A DNA stretch of 64,000 nucleotides, taken from positions 8,760-72,759 of the forward strand of contig JBLSDH010000007.1 of NCBI GenBank assembly GCA_052315415.1, written 5' to 3'. Positions 27,508 through 35,433 of the stretch are shown here, piece after piece; the first letter of the stretch is position 1; the number at the start of each line of letters is the position of its first letter. The position numbers were made by a program, and so were the translations under genes. The notes beneath the pieces are model-generated. The model was not told the DNA's origin. It did not search any database and was given only the letters and a program-made list of their open reading frames with translations. This DNA comes from Cuniculiplasma sp052315415 (GTDB taxonomy: Archaea; Thermoplasmatota; Thermoplasmata; Thermoplasmatales; Thermoplasmataceae).

Positions 27508-27549
27508 AATGGATCATATTTATTTATATAGTAAATATATGCGGCAGTT

Positions 27550-28230
27550 ATGGTCAATTATAACTTTCTTAAGAAAATAATGGTAATTGGTGAGAAGGAG
27601 ACTATATCTAACTTATCAAAGTTCATTTCCATAGGAAAGGAGAACGCCTCACTTTTACTTGATATTTTCACCCATCCTGAAAACAACATAAATGACGCAT
27701 CTTTTAAGATTGCACAGAATGAAAAGAATGCTGATAATATAACTCTTGAAATTAAAAGAGGAATAACCTCAGGTGCTGTTGGCATCACACTTATGGAAAA
27801 TTTTCTTGAACTGGTGGAAACATTTGATGATATGATAGACAGAACCTACTGGCTTTCAAGGGAGATGCAGAGAACAAAGGATAGCCTGATAAGCTCCATG
27901 TTTCACAGCGAACCTGTAAGCACTTTCTATGAATCATTCTCAAAAATCCTGAAAATATACGAGAATGCACTTGAAATTCTTAACTCATTACTAAACAGCA
28001 AGGACATATCTGATGTGAAGAGGTACAGATTACAGATAGAAAAATGTGAAGAGGATGTGGATGAGTTGAAGGATGCAGTAATAGACAGGCTGTACAGAAT
28101 ATCAGAAAGCATAAGTTACCTTCTCTTCAATCATATCAATTCTGTTGTACATGTGCTGGATGATCTTCTTGATGACTGTGAAGACATATCGGATCTGGTT
28201 TTGAATACACTTCTATCGGTATCAAAATGA
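27550..28230 (+). CDS. PhoU-like DUF47 phosphate transport regulator
   Basis: 226 aa, all-helical, with the DUF47 pattern: two heptad-like halves each containing E-x-x-D motifs (LVETFDDMIDRTYWLSREMQ and VVHVLDDLLDDCEDISDLVL). These PhoU-related proteins accompany Pit transporters. The next gene, a Pit permease, overlaps by 4 nt (ATGA). A TATA-like ATTTATTTATATAG is about 25 nt before the ATG. Confidence 0.83.
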   Translation: MVNYNFLKKIMVIGEKETISNLSKFISIGKENASLLLDIFTHPENNINDASFKIAQNEKNADNITLEIKRGITSGAVGITLMENFLELVETFDDMIDRTYWLSREMQRTKDSLISSMFHSEPVSTFYESFSKILKIYENALEILNSLLNSKDISDVKRYRLQIEKCEEDVDELKDAVIDRLYRISESISYLLFNHINSVVHVLDDLLDDCEDISDLVLNTLLSVSK

Positions 28231-29126
28231 TATATGGCATTTTAATCCTTGCACTGGTTTTCATCCTTTCAATACTTGTGTCAGGAAATAATATATCGGC
28301 TGCTGTTGGAACAATAATAGGTTCCAGAATAGTTTCCAGATGGTTTGGTCTTATACTTGGGGCAGTGGGTTTTTCCACTGGTCTCATTACAGAGGGGAGA
28401 TTTCTTTCAGGTTCAATTTTCAGGGTGATGCCCAATGATCAGAGACTTGTTTTCCTGGCTCTGATCACCTCAGCGGCAGTATTCGCATTTGCAACATACA
28501 CAAGGATACCACTATCACTCACAATGGCACTTGTGGGGGCAGCTCTTGGTATAGCCTTGAAAACTGGCTTTAATTACAATCATTCTTACATAACACTACT
28601 GATTTTAACCTGGGTAGCAGCTCCATTGATATCATTTGTTGCCTCAGCACTTGTAAACAGGGCTGTTGTCAACATGAATGTGAGTAATGTTTGGAGGTCA
28701 GCGGTAATCTACAAGTTGCTCCTTGTAATAATAAGCTTTTTCACGGCATTCACACTGGGGGCAAATACATTTGGTCTTCTGCTTTCCTTGTCTCCCGGAG
28801 ATTACACAATGATTGTAATGGTAGCTGGAATATTCATAGGGGCAGTTGTTCTAAGCAGTGGAATAATCAGGCGTGTATCACAGGAGATGTACGGTATGAG
28901 GTATGCAAGCGCACTTGTTTCACTTGCAATTTCTTCATTTCTGGTGGAGGGTGCAACATTTTTTGCAATACCTCTTTCAAACACACAGACCCTCACATCC
29001 AGTGTTCTTGGTTCAGGTTATTCCTACAGGACCAAGGTGGTGTTTCTTAAGCCATTCCTCATAGTTGCATCCATGTGGGTTATCTCTCCACTCATAGGTA
29101 TGCTCATAACTTACTCACTTGCCTGA
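28227..29126 (+). CDS. pit: Low-affinity inorganic phosphate transporter (Pit/PHO4)
   Basis: 299 aa, about ten hydrophobic segments. The duplicated Pit signature appears as SGNNISAAVGTIIGSRIVS near the N-terminus and IPLSNTQTLTSSVLGSGYSYR near the C-terminus. Both lack the usual GANDxAN Asp, having GNN in its place, as in some archaeal homologues. It would import phosphate, possibly as a metal-phosphate complex. Co-transcribed with the DUF47 gene. Confidence 0.85.
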   Translation: MIYGILILALVFILSILVSGNNISAAVGTIIGSRIVSRWFGLILGAVGFSTGLITEGRFLSGSIFRVMPNDQRLVFLALITSAAVFAFATYTRIPLSLTMALVGAALGIALKTGFNYNHSYITLLILTWVAAPLISFVASALVNRAVVNMNVSNVWRSAVIYKLLLVIISFFTAFTLGANTFGLLLSLSPGDYTMIVMVAGIFIGAVVLSSGIIRRVSQEMYGMRYASALVSLAISSFLVEGATFFAIPLSNTQTLTSSVLGSGYSYRTKVVFLKPFLIVASMWVISPLIGMLITYSLA

Positions 29127-29795
29127 TTAGAAATCAAAAAGGGTTGTTTTATGCTTCCTCTCATACATGGAATAGAAAATTTCAAGAAATTTTGATCTTC
29201 CAAATGGCCTTTCATCTCCCAATTTTGAAAATTCAACCTCTCCAAGTGCATCTTTAAGATTATAGAGAAATTCTCTCTCATAAATTTCTCCTTCAATTTT
29301 AGCATCAGGATCCCCAATCATCTCATTTTTTACCATTTCAATGGCATATGATTCAGTTATTCTGGATCCCGGTCTGCAGAGAAGGTTCACGCATAAATAA
29401 TTCTCATAAAGTGGCATATGAGCATATATTGGGAAAGGATAACCTATGAACCTTGGTTTATTTATTCTTCCTGAGAATTCAATCACTCCATCTTTCCCAA
29501 CCTTTATTTTATCATCCCATCCCTCATTCCCAGAATGATTCAGTGTAATCAAATTGAATTTATTCCCATCTTTATCAGTTGTATATGAGTTCTCATCAAT
29601 AACAAAATTCATGGTTTGTCCTTCAAGATAACATTCAAGTAAAAGAGAATCTTCATTTTGAATAATTCTGGAAATTTTCATTTTTGCAGGAAAACCATCA
29701 TTTATGTTTGAGATCAGAAATGAAAGGATTCGATGCCTTTCCCATCTGACATTTTCAAGTTCCAAGAAAAGTTCTTTCATCCTGTCCCTTGGCAT
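29127..29795 (-). CDS. Uncharacterised protein A of a two-gene unit
   Basis: About 222 aa from ATG 29795 (MPRDRMKELFLEL); an earlier in-frame start at 29831 would overlap the upstream gene by 35 nt. I do not recognise it. It begins with a charged helix, then alternating beta-type segments (YAHMPLYENYLCVNLLCRPGSRITESYAIEMVK), and has no membrane segment. It shares its end with the pit stop (adjacent, convergent). It is coupled to the gene upstream, so both may form one complex. Confidence 0.6.
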   Translation of the reverse strand: MPRDRMKELFLELENVRWERHRILSFLISNINDGFPAKMKISRIIQNEDSLLLECYLEGQTMNFVIDENSYTTDKDGNKFNLITLNHSGNEGWDDKIKVGKDGVIEFSGRINKPRFIGYPFPIYAHMPLYENYLCVNLLCRPGSRITESYAIEMVKNEMIGDPDAKIEGEIYEREFLYNLKDALGEVEFSKLGDERPFGRSKFLEIFYSMYERKHKTTLFDF

Positions 29796-29796
29796 C

Positions 29797-30546
29797 TCAG
29801 ATACACCTCTCCATATATTCGTGAAGTTCAATCAGGAAAGGCAATCCATAGTTCCCCATAGGCACACCATGGGTTGTTTCACCATCTGAATATATTAGTG
29901 CTGTGCCTGAAATCGATTTCATGTATACTCCGCTGTTGATCCCGTACTGGAATTCAAATCTTTTTTTGAAGCCTGGAGCATTATTTGCCTTCACATTACT
30001 GTCAATTGAAAAAGCCTCTCTTGATCCTATTTCCCTTAATTCTGAAATTATTTTTTGCATTTTTCTCTGTATGGATGTGGTAAATAAGGTGAGAAGTTCA
30101 ATCCTGTCACTGGAAAATTCCCCTTCCCTTTTAAGAGAAAACATTCCACTTTCTGATGTAAGGGTCATGCTAAGTGGACTCATACCATCATCAATTTTCT
30201 GTAAAATTTCATTTATATGAATATTTCTTGCTATTTCTCCGGATGCAATGAATCGTCCACCGGAACCTATCATGTTGATGTAATTTAATTTCAGATCCCT
30301 TTCAGATGCATCCTTTAGAATTTCCCTGAAAAATGAAGATGTCATGGGAACAATATTTTTTTTCAGTTCCTTCCCAGACCTGTTTCTCGATATTACAATC
30401 ACACCCTTTTTCAGAAAGGGTATTACAATAGTCCTGGAGGCAAAATGATCAAGGGCACCCCTTTCATCACAGACATAACCATAATAATATTTTCCAGTTT
30501 CAGGAAGATTTTTCTCTATAACAGATCTAATCTCTTCAGGATCCAA
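29797..30546 (-). CDS. Uncharacterised protein B of a two-gene unit
   Basis: 249 aa, soluble, mixed alpha/beta, not recognised. Notable segments: YYYGYVCDERGALDHFASRTIVIPFLKKGVIVISRN near the N-terminus and GVPMGNYGLPFLIELHEYM at the end. No nucleotide-binding loop or metal cluster. It starts 86 nt from the initiator tRNA gene (divergent) and runs directly to the start of the next gene. Function unknown. Confidence 0.6.
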   Translation of the reverse strand: MDPEEIRSVIEKNLPETGKYYYGYVCDERGALDHFASRTIVIPFLKKGVIVISRNRSGKELKKNIVPMTSSFFREILKDASERDLKLNYINMIGSGGRFIASGEIARNIHINEILQKIDDGMSPLSMTLTSESGMFSLKREGEFSSDRIELLTLFTTSIQRKMQKIISELREIGSREAFSIDSNVKANNAPGFKKRFEFQYGINSGVYMKSISGTALIYSDGETTHGVPMGNYGLPFLIELHEYMERCI

Positions 30547-30631
30547 TATGCCATTAAGTTTTCAACATTTATTATCTTTTTTCAAATACATAGAATAAGT
30601 GTTATATTCATCTCAACAATACAGGAAATGA

Positions 30632-30706
30632 AGCGGGGTGGGGTAGCTAGGAAATCCCGACGGGCTCATAACCCGTAGATCAATGGTTCAAATCCATTCC
30701 CCGCTA
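30632..30706 (+). tRNA. Initiator tRNA-Met (CAU)
   Basis: A complete cloverleaf: acceptor stem AGCGGGG pairs perfectly with CCCCGCT, D-arm GGG...CCC, anticodon stem ACGGG/CCCGT around CTCATAA (anticodon CAT), T-arm AATGG/CCATT around TTCAAAT, discriminator A73. The A1-U72 pair and the three G-C pairs next to the anticodon loop mark it as the initiator and not the elongator. No intron, CCA not encoded. The TATA-like GTTATATTCAT lies about 25 nt upstream. Confidence 0.95.
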
Positions 30707-30712
30707 TTTTTT
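30707..30712 (+). terminator. Oligo-T terminator after the initiator tRNA
   Basis: Six T residues follow the discriminator base directly, which is the usual archaeal intrinsic termination signal. The zinc-ribbon gene on the opposite strand ends at 30714. Confidence 0.6.
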
Positions 30713-30713
30713 A

Positions 30714-30959
30714 TTATGTGTATTCAGGTAGTCTGTCTGAATCCATGTCAGGATTTTCCTCTTTCCACTTTTCCAATGGTATTTTTCCTATTGATCTCAC
30801 AGGGTCAAAATCCTGATTATGGCACTTTGGACATGTGAACAGAAGATTATTAAAGATATGGGGTCTCAATAAATCCCTTGCCCTGAACATGTGTTGAAAA
30901 ACAGCACCGCAGGATTTGCATTTTATTTCCCATATGTGCACATACTTCTCTTCTGACAT
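30714..30959 (-). CDS. Small zinc-ribbon protein
   Basis: 81 aa with two CxxC knuckles, KCKSCGAVF and TCPKCHNQDF, about 30 residues apart, fitting one Zn2+ site. The remainder is polar (WKEENPDMDSDRLPEYT tail). Such proteins are common as nucleic-acid or complex-assembly factors; the role is unknown. It converges on the tRNA gene. Confidence 0.65.
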   Translation of the reverse strand: MSEEKYVHIWEIKCKSCGAVFQHMFRARDLLRPHIFNNLLFTCPKCHNQDFDPVRSIGKIPLEKWKEENPDMDSDRLPEYT

Positions 30960-31091
30960 GGTCGTATAATGGCAATGCGTATAAATTACTATTTGTACAA
31001 TCCTGTTTTAATAAAAGAATGTAAGATGACAATATATGAAAAACTTTTATCCTTCAGTATTCTGACCTTTTCAATCTGAAGGAGAAAAATT

Positions 31092-32732
31092 ATGCTCAAT
31101 GATGGAAATAATCTCTGGTATAAGGAAGCAGTATTTTATGAGGTTCATGTGAGAAGTTATTTCGATTCCAACAACGATGGTATAGGGGATTTCAAAGGAT
31201 TAACAGAGAAGCTTGATTATATAAAAAGCATTGGAATTGACTGCATATGGTTACTCCCATTTTTTGAATCCCCTCTAAAAGATGACGGATATGACGTTTC
31301 AGATTATTATAGCATTCACCATGATCTTGGCACCATGGAAGACTTCGAAAAATTCATAAAGGAAGCACATGACAGGAATATCAGGGTCATAGGTGATCTT
31401 GTTTTAAATCATGTATCTGATCAGCACAGCTGGTTTGTTGAGGCCAGATCATCAAAAAACAGTAAAAAAAGGGACTGGTTTGTCTGGACTGATGACCCTT
31501 CGAAATACAGCGACGCAAGAATAATATTTGTGGACGTGGAGAAATCAAATTGGACATTTGATCAGACCTCAGGACAGTACTACTGGCACAGATTCTACAG
31601 TCATCAACCGGATCTGAATTATGACAATCCTGAGGTGAGAGATGAGATAAAAAACGTTTTCAGGTTCTGGTTGAAAAAGGGCATGGATGGTTTCAGGTGT
31701 GATGCGGCACCATATCTCTATGAGAGGGAGGGCGTTGGTTATGAGGGTCTTCCGGAAACCCATAATTTTTTCAAAGAGCTGAGGGCAATAATGGATGAGG
31801 AGTTTCCTGGTTGTATTCTTCTTGCAGAGGCTAACCAGTGGCCGGCAGAATCAAAGAAATATTTCGGAAACGGTGATGAATTCAACATGGTCTTCAATTT
31901 TCCACTCATGCCAAGAATATTTGTCTCACTTGCAAAGAGGTCATCATACCCAATAGTGAATATACTGAATCAAATAAATGACATTCCGGAAAACTGTTCA
32001 TGGGGTTTGTTTCTGAGGAATCATGATGAACTCACCCTTGAAATGGTGGATGATGAGGAACGTGACATAATGTACAAGGAGTATGCAAAGATTCCAAAAA
32101 TGATACTTAACAAGGGCATAAGAAGAAGGCTTGCACCACTCATGGACAATGACAGGCATGTTATAGAAATGCTCCACGGTATTCTGTTGAGTCTTCCAGG
32201 TTCACCAATTCTTTACTATGGTGATGAGATTAACATGGGGGACAACATATATCTTGGTGATAGGAACGGGGTTAGAACTCCAATGCAGTGGTCATACGAC
32301 AGGAATGCAGGCTTCTCAAAGTGTGATCCTGAGCAACTTTACCTTCCTGTAATCATAAATCCAAACTATCACTATGAGGTTTATAACGTTGAAGCCATGA
32401 ACAGACTGCCCTCCTCTTTTCTAAACTGGCTGAGAAGAATAATCATAGTGAGAAAGCAGAATTCAAAGGTATTCGGCTTTGGCTCAATAGAAATACTGAA
32501 CTGTAACAACACTGAAATACTTGCTTATATAAGGAGTTACCAGGATCAGAGAGTGCTGTGTGTCTTCAACGTATCAAGGAATCCCTCATATGCTGCACTT
32601 GATCTCTCAAAATATTCTGGACATATTGTAAGGGATATGATTGGACTTCAGAGATTTCCAGATATACCTGAAAAAGAAAAATATATAATTACCCTTCCGG
32701 GTAGTTCTTTCTTCTGGCTTAAAATTGAGTGA
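31092..32732 (+). CDS. treS: GH13 trehalose synthase (maltose alpha-D-glucosyltransferase)
   Basis: 546 aa. The TreS subfamily pattern is clear: WYKEAVFYEVHVRSYFDSNNDGIGDFKGL, GDLVLNHVSDQHSWF, nucleophile D in GFRCDAAPYLYEREG, LPETH, acid/base E in LLAEANQWP and the transition-state D in FLRNHDEL. It interconverts maltose and trehalose. No fused maltokinase domain is present. Start ATG follows GAAGGAG by 7-8 nt. Trehalose as a stress solute in a thermoacidophile is a reasonable inference. Confidence 0.9.
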   Translation: MLNDGNNLWYKEAVFYEVHVRSYFDSNNDGIGDFKGLTEKLDYIKSIGIDCIWLLPFFESPLKDDGYDVSDYYSIHHDLGTMEDFEKFIKEAHDRNIRVIGDLVLNHVSDQHSWFVEARSSKNSKKRDWFVWTDDPSKYSDARIIFVDVEKSNWTFDQTSGQYYWHRFYSHQPDLNYDNPEVRDEIKNVFRFWLKKGMDGFRCDAAPYLYEREGVGYEGLPETHNFFKELRAIMDEEFPGCILLAEANQWPAESKKYFGNGDEFNMVFNFPLMPRIFVSLAKRSSYPIVNILNQINDIPENCSWGLFLRNHDELTLEMVDDEERDIMYKEYAKIPKMILNKGIRRRLAPLMDNDRHVIEMLHGILLSLPGSPILYYGDEINMGDNIYLGDRNGVRTPMQWSYDRNAGFSKCDPEQLYLPVIINPNYHYEVYNVEAMNRLPSSFLNWLRRIIIVRKQNSKVFGFGSIEILNCNNTEILAYIRSYQDQRVLCVFNVSRNPSYAALDLSKYSGHIVRDMIGLQRFPDIPEKEKYIITLPGSSFFWLKIE

Positions 32733-32733
32733 T

Positions 32734-33351
32734 TTACTTGAAAGCCAGATATGCTTTGTGGGCCTTCTCAAATCTTTTGTTCACTGATTCCCAGTCCACA
32801 TTCTTCATGAATGCGTCCAGATAAGGTGCCCTCTTTGCTCCGTAATCCACATAGTATGCGTGTTCATATACGTCAAGTGCAAGAACCACTATTGCATTCC
32901 ATATTCCGTTGGTGTTGTGAACATCTGCCCCTATGTTTCTCAATTTTCCAGTGTTTAGATCATATACAAGAAGGGCCCAGCCTCTGAATGCTGTTCCTGT
33001 GGCCTTGAAATCCTCAACCCATTTCTCATAGGATCCAAAATCCTCATCAATTTTTTTCTTTAGTTCGGCGGAGAGATTTTTTGATCCCTCTTTCTTCAGC
33101 GACTCGAAGTATATTTCATGCAGCAGCGCACCATCGTAGTTGAATGTCTCTTCCAGCTTCAGTTCCCTGAACTCGCTGTAATTCTGGTTAGCCTTGCTCC
33201 TGTCAGCTGAGGGAAGTTTTTCCCATATCTCGTTCAGTTTGTTTACATATCCTGTATAGTGTGTCTCAAAGTGGTACTCAATCTGCTGATCTGAAATGCC
33301 ATCCAATCCTTTTGGTTTAAATTGTGATTTTTTCTCCCATTTTTCTGCCAT
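32734..33351 (-). CDS. sod: Superoxide dismutase, Fe/Mn family
   Basis: 205 aa. Four metal ligands are visible: H27 in EYHFETHYTGYV, a second His in the ALLHEIYFESL region, then Asp and His in ALDVYEHAYYVDYG. C-terminal YLDAFMKNVDWESVNKRF is typical. Converts superoxide to peroxide and oxygen. Iron is the likely metal in thermoacidophilic archaea, but the sequence does not settle Fe versus Mn. The ATG is preceded by GGTGAAATA. The stop lies next to the treS stop (convergent). Confidence 0.93.
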   Translation of the reverse strand: MAEKWEKKSQFKPKGLDGISDQQIEYHFETHYTGYVNKLNEIWEKLPSADRSKANQNYSEFRELKLEETFNYDGALLHEIYFESLKKEGSKNLSAELKKKIDEDFGSYEKWVEDFKATGTAFRGWALLVYDLNTGKLRNIGADVHNTNGIWNAIVVLALDVYEHAYYVDYGAKRAPYLDAFMKNVDWESVNKRFEKAHKAYLAFK

Positions 33352-33434
33352 TATTTCACCAAGGGTTTATGGCATTTTCTTTAAAAAATATTGTGATTAT
33401 TTTTAAGTGATTTTTAAAACATATTGATTATATT

Positions 33435-34637
33435 CTAATTTTCATTCTCCCTTAGTGGTTTTTTAAAACCCATGGGAAATCTTTCAAATAAAATTATGAG
33501 GATGAAAACAGCAATTGAAAACTGAACCATTGTAAGGAAGGAGAGCCTGTAACCAAGGTCTGATGCCTCAAAGCCAAGCAGAAAAGGTGTAATACTCCCC
33601 ACTATCATCATTATGGAATAGAAGAAGCTGTTGGCTGAATTCCTTGTTGACACCTCAAAAGAACGTGAAATTTTTGTTATTGATACGGGATATGTGAAGC
33701 CGTGTGGAATACCTAGAAGCAGGAATGAAAATATCAATTCAATTGCATTTACTGACATGGCTATGAGCACAAGTCCAAATGCGGTCAATATCCCGGAAAT
33801 AAGCATGTAGTTGAAAATATTTTCTGGTGCCTTGGCAGCGTAAAAGAGCCTGGAAAGAAAGGATGATGCAAAAAACACTGAAAAAACATAGTTCACCTCG
33901 GCTGAATTCAGGGATGCAACCTGTTCACCATAAAGTCCACCGTATGTTGTGAGGAAGGCAAAGGGAATTGCATACATCAGGTTATTAAGGGTGGATACAA
34001 TGAATCCCCTGTCCTTTAAAACTCTGGAGTATTCAACATTTTTCCTTCCCTTTTCATTTTCCTCCGGAAATTTTATGAAAAATGAGAGTATGAATGCCAC
34101 GAAGGGAAAAGCCGAGAAGTAAAGGAATGAAAGTTTTTCTCCAGATATTGTTATAATATAGCCCTCAAGCAAAGGTTCAACTGCCAGGGACAAACTAAGC
34201 GCAACTGTATACAGGGCAAGAACCCTCTCCCTCACTGCTCTGTCCTGAAACATCCCTGCTGAGGTGATTATATTGGGCATAACAGCCCCCAAAACAAAAG
34301 CCTCCACCACTGTTATGAACCATATGGAAAGACCATCGGAAAATGCAAAAAATGGGAAAACTATTGCATAAATGAATATTGACACTCTGAAAAGAGTTTT
34401 CCTTTTACCTGATGGTATTCTTGAATTTATGAAAGCACTCATAATGAATGCTGCGAAAGAACTTATGGATATGAGAATGCCAAGTTCAAATTTACTGAAT
34501 CCAAAATAATCCTTTGCAAGAAGAGGTACATTTGTGAGAAACATGTTGTTGCTGCCCCTCACCGAAAAAGTGATTGAAATTATTATTCCTATTGCGGGAA
34601 GGTAATTCCTTATTTTTGACTTATTTTCACTGATCAT
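33435..34637 (-). CDS. Major facilitator superfamily transporter
   Basis: 400 aa, 12 predicted helices in two halves separated by a charged loop (KFPEENEKGRKNVEYSRVLKDR). The first cytoplasmic loop NSRIPSGKRKTLFR matches the MFS motif A position only loosely. The substrate is unknown. It overlaps the GPN GTPase gene by 11 nt and is the last gene of the pyrG-polC-GPN unit, so its position there may just be read-through. Confidence 0.8.
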   Translation of the reverse strand: MISENKSKIRNYLPAIGIIISITFSVRGSNNMFLTNVPLLAKDYFGFSKFELGILISISSFAAFIMSAFINSRIPSGKRKTLFRVSIFIYAIVFPFFAFSDGLSIWFITVVEAFVLGAVMPNIITSAGMFQDRAVRERVLALYTVALSLSLAVEPLLEGYIITISGEKLSFLYFSAFPFVAFILSFFIKFPEENEKGRKNVEYSRVLKDRGFIVSTLNNLMYAIPFAFLTTYGGLYGEQVASLNSAEVNYVFSVFFASSFLSRLFYAAKAPENIFNYMLISGILTAFGLVLIAMSVNAIELIFSFLLLGIPHGFTYPVSITKISRSFEVSTRNSANSFFYSIMMIVGSITPFLLGFEASDLGYRLSFLTMVQFSIAVFILIILFERFPMGFKKPLRENEN

Positions 34638-35433
34638 TTATGTCATCTTTATCCTGATCCTCTGAATACAGGGTGTCCTCATCCTCCCCACCCGTGAGGT
34701 AAAGTGACATCTGGCCGTATATTTCATCAATGCCTGAGAGGTTTCTTGCAGATACACCTATTATATTATTGCTCAATCCACTCTCCTCAAAGGAATTGAT
34801 AAAGTTGTAAAAGAAATCCTTTCTGCCCTCAACCTTTTCTTCCATGAAACCGTCAATGAGCATGTCCTTGTCCTTGTCCCAGGCTAATATTTTTTCCAAT
34901 ATGTCATCTTCCAGAACATCAACCTTGTTCATTACATACAATGTGGGTTTCATGAATCTTGTCATTATGGATGCAAAAAGCAATTTTTGTGATATGAAAC
35001 CGGAGGGGGTTGAGGCAACTATGCCGTCTCCAACAAAAGCAAGCATGGCCCTTTTTCCAGCAAGCGACTCAACGATCATTGGGCTTGAAGTTCTGAAGGA
35101 AAAAAGTTCTATCTGTCCAGGGGTATCAAATATTACATAGTAATCAAGCATTTCATCTGTGATCTCCTTTATCCTCTCCACATTCTCTATTATGAGATCT
35201 GATGCAACAATCTGTGCTCCGTTTGGCCCAAGGTTAAATTGGCTCATGATATCCTGCAGGGATATCCATTCCCTTATGTCAACATCCGCTTCATATGGTA
35301 TGAATTCAGCACCAGGATCAAGATTCACAATGGCAGCATCAATGCCATTCCTCTGCAGATATTCTTTTATGGCTCCACATAGTGTGGATTTTCCTGTCCC
35401 TGCAGGTCCAGTAACAAAAAGTCCACCCTTCAT
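34627..35433 (-). CDS. GPN-loop GTPase
   Basis: 268 aa. P-loop GPAGTGKSTLCGAI, the defining GPN loop in NLGPNGAQIVA, DTPGQIELFSF (G3) and NKVD (G4). The archaeal homologue of eukaryotic GPN1/XAB1, which in eukaryotes helps RNA polymerase II assembly; in archaea it is a homodimeric GTPase of uncertain role. The start overlaps the DP2 stop by 4 nt. A C-terminal acidic tail (GGEDEDTLYSEDQDKDD) is notable. Confidence 0.92.
   Translation of the reverse strand: MKGGLFVTGPAGTGKSTLCGAIKEYLQRNGIDAAIVNLDPGAEFIPYEADVDIREWISLQDIMSQFNLGPNGAQIVASDLIIENVERIKEITDEMLDYYVIFDTPGQIELFSFRTSSPMIVESLAGKRAMLAFVGDGIVASTPSGFISQKLLFASIMTRFMKPTLYVMNKVDVLEDDILEKILAWDKDKDMLIDGFMEEKVEGRKDFFYNFINSFEESGLSNNIIGVSARNLSGIDEIYGQMSLYLTGGEDEDTLYSEDQDKDDINDQ

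Noticed and set aside
30632..30706. Elongator tRNA-Met or tRNA-Ile (CAU)
   Set aside because: A1-U72 and three consecutive G-C pairs beside the anticodon loop mark the initiator.
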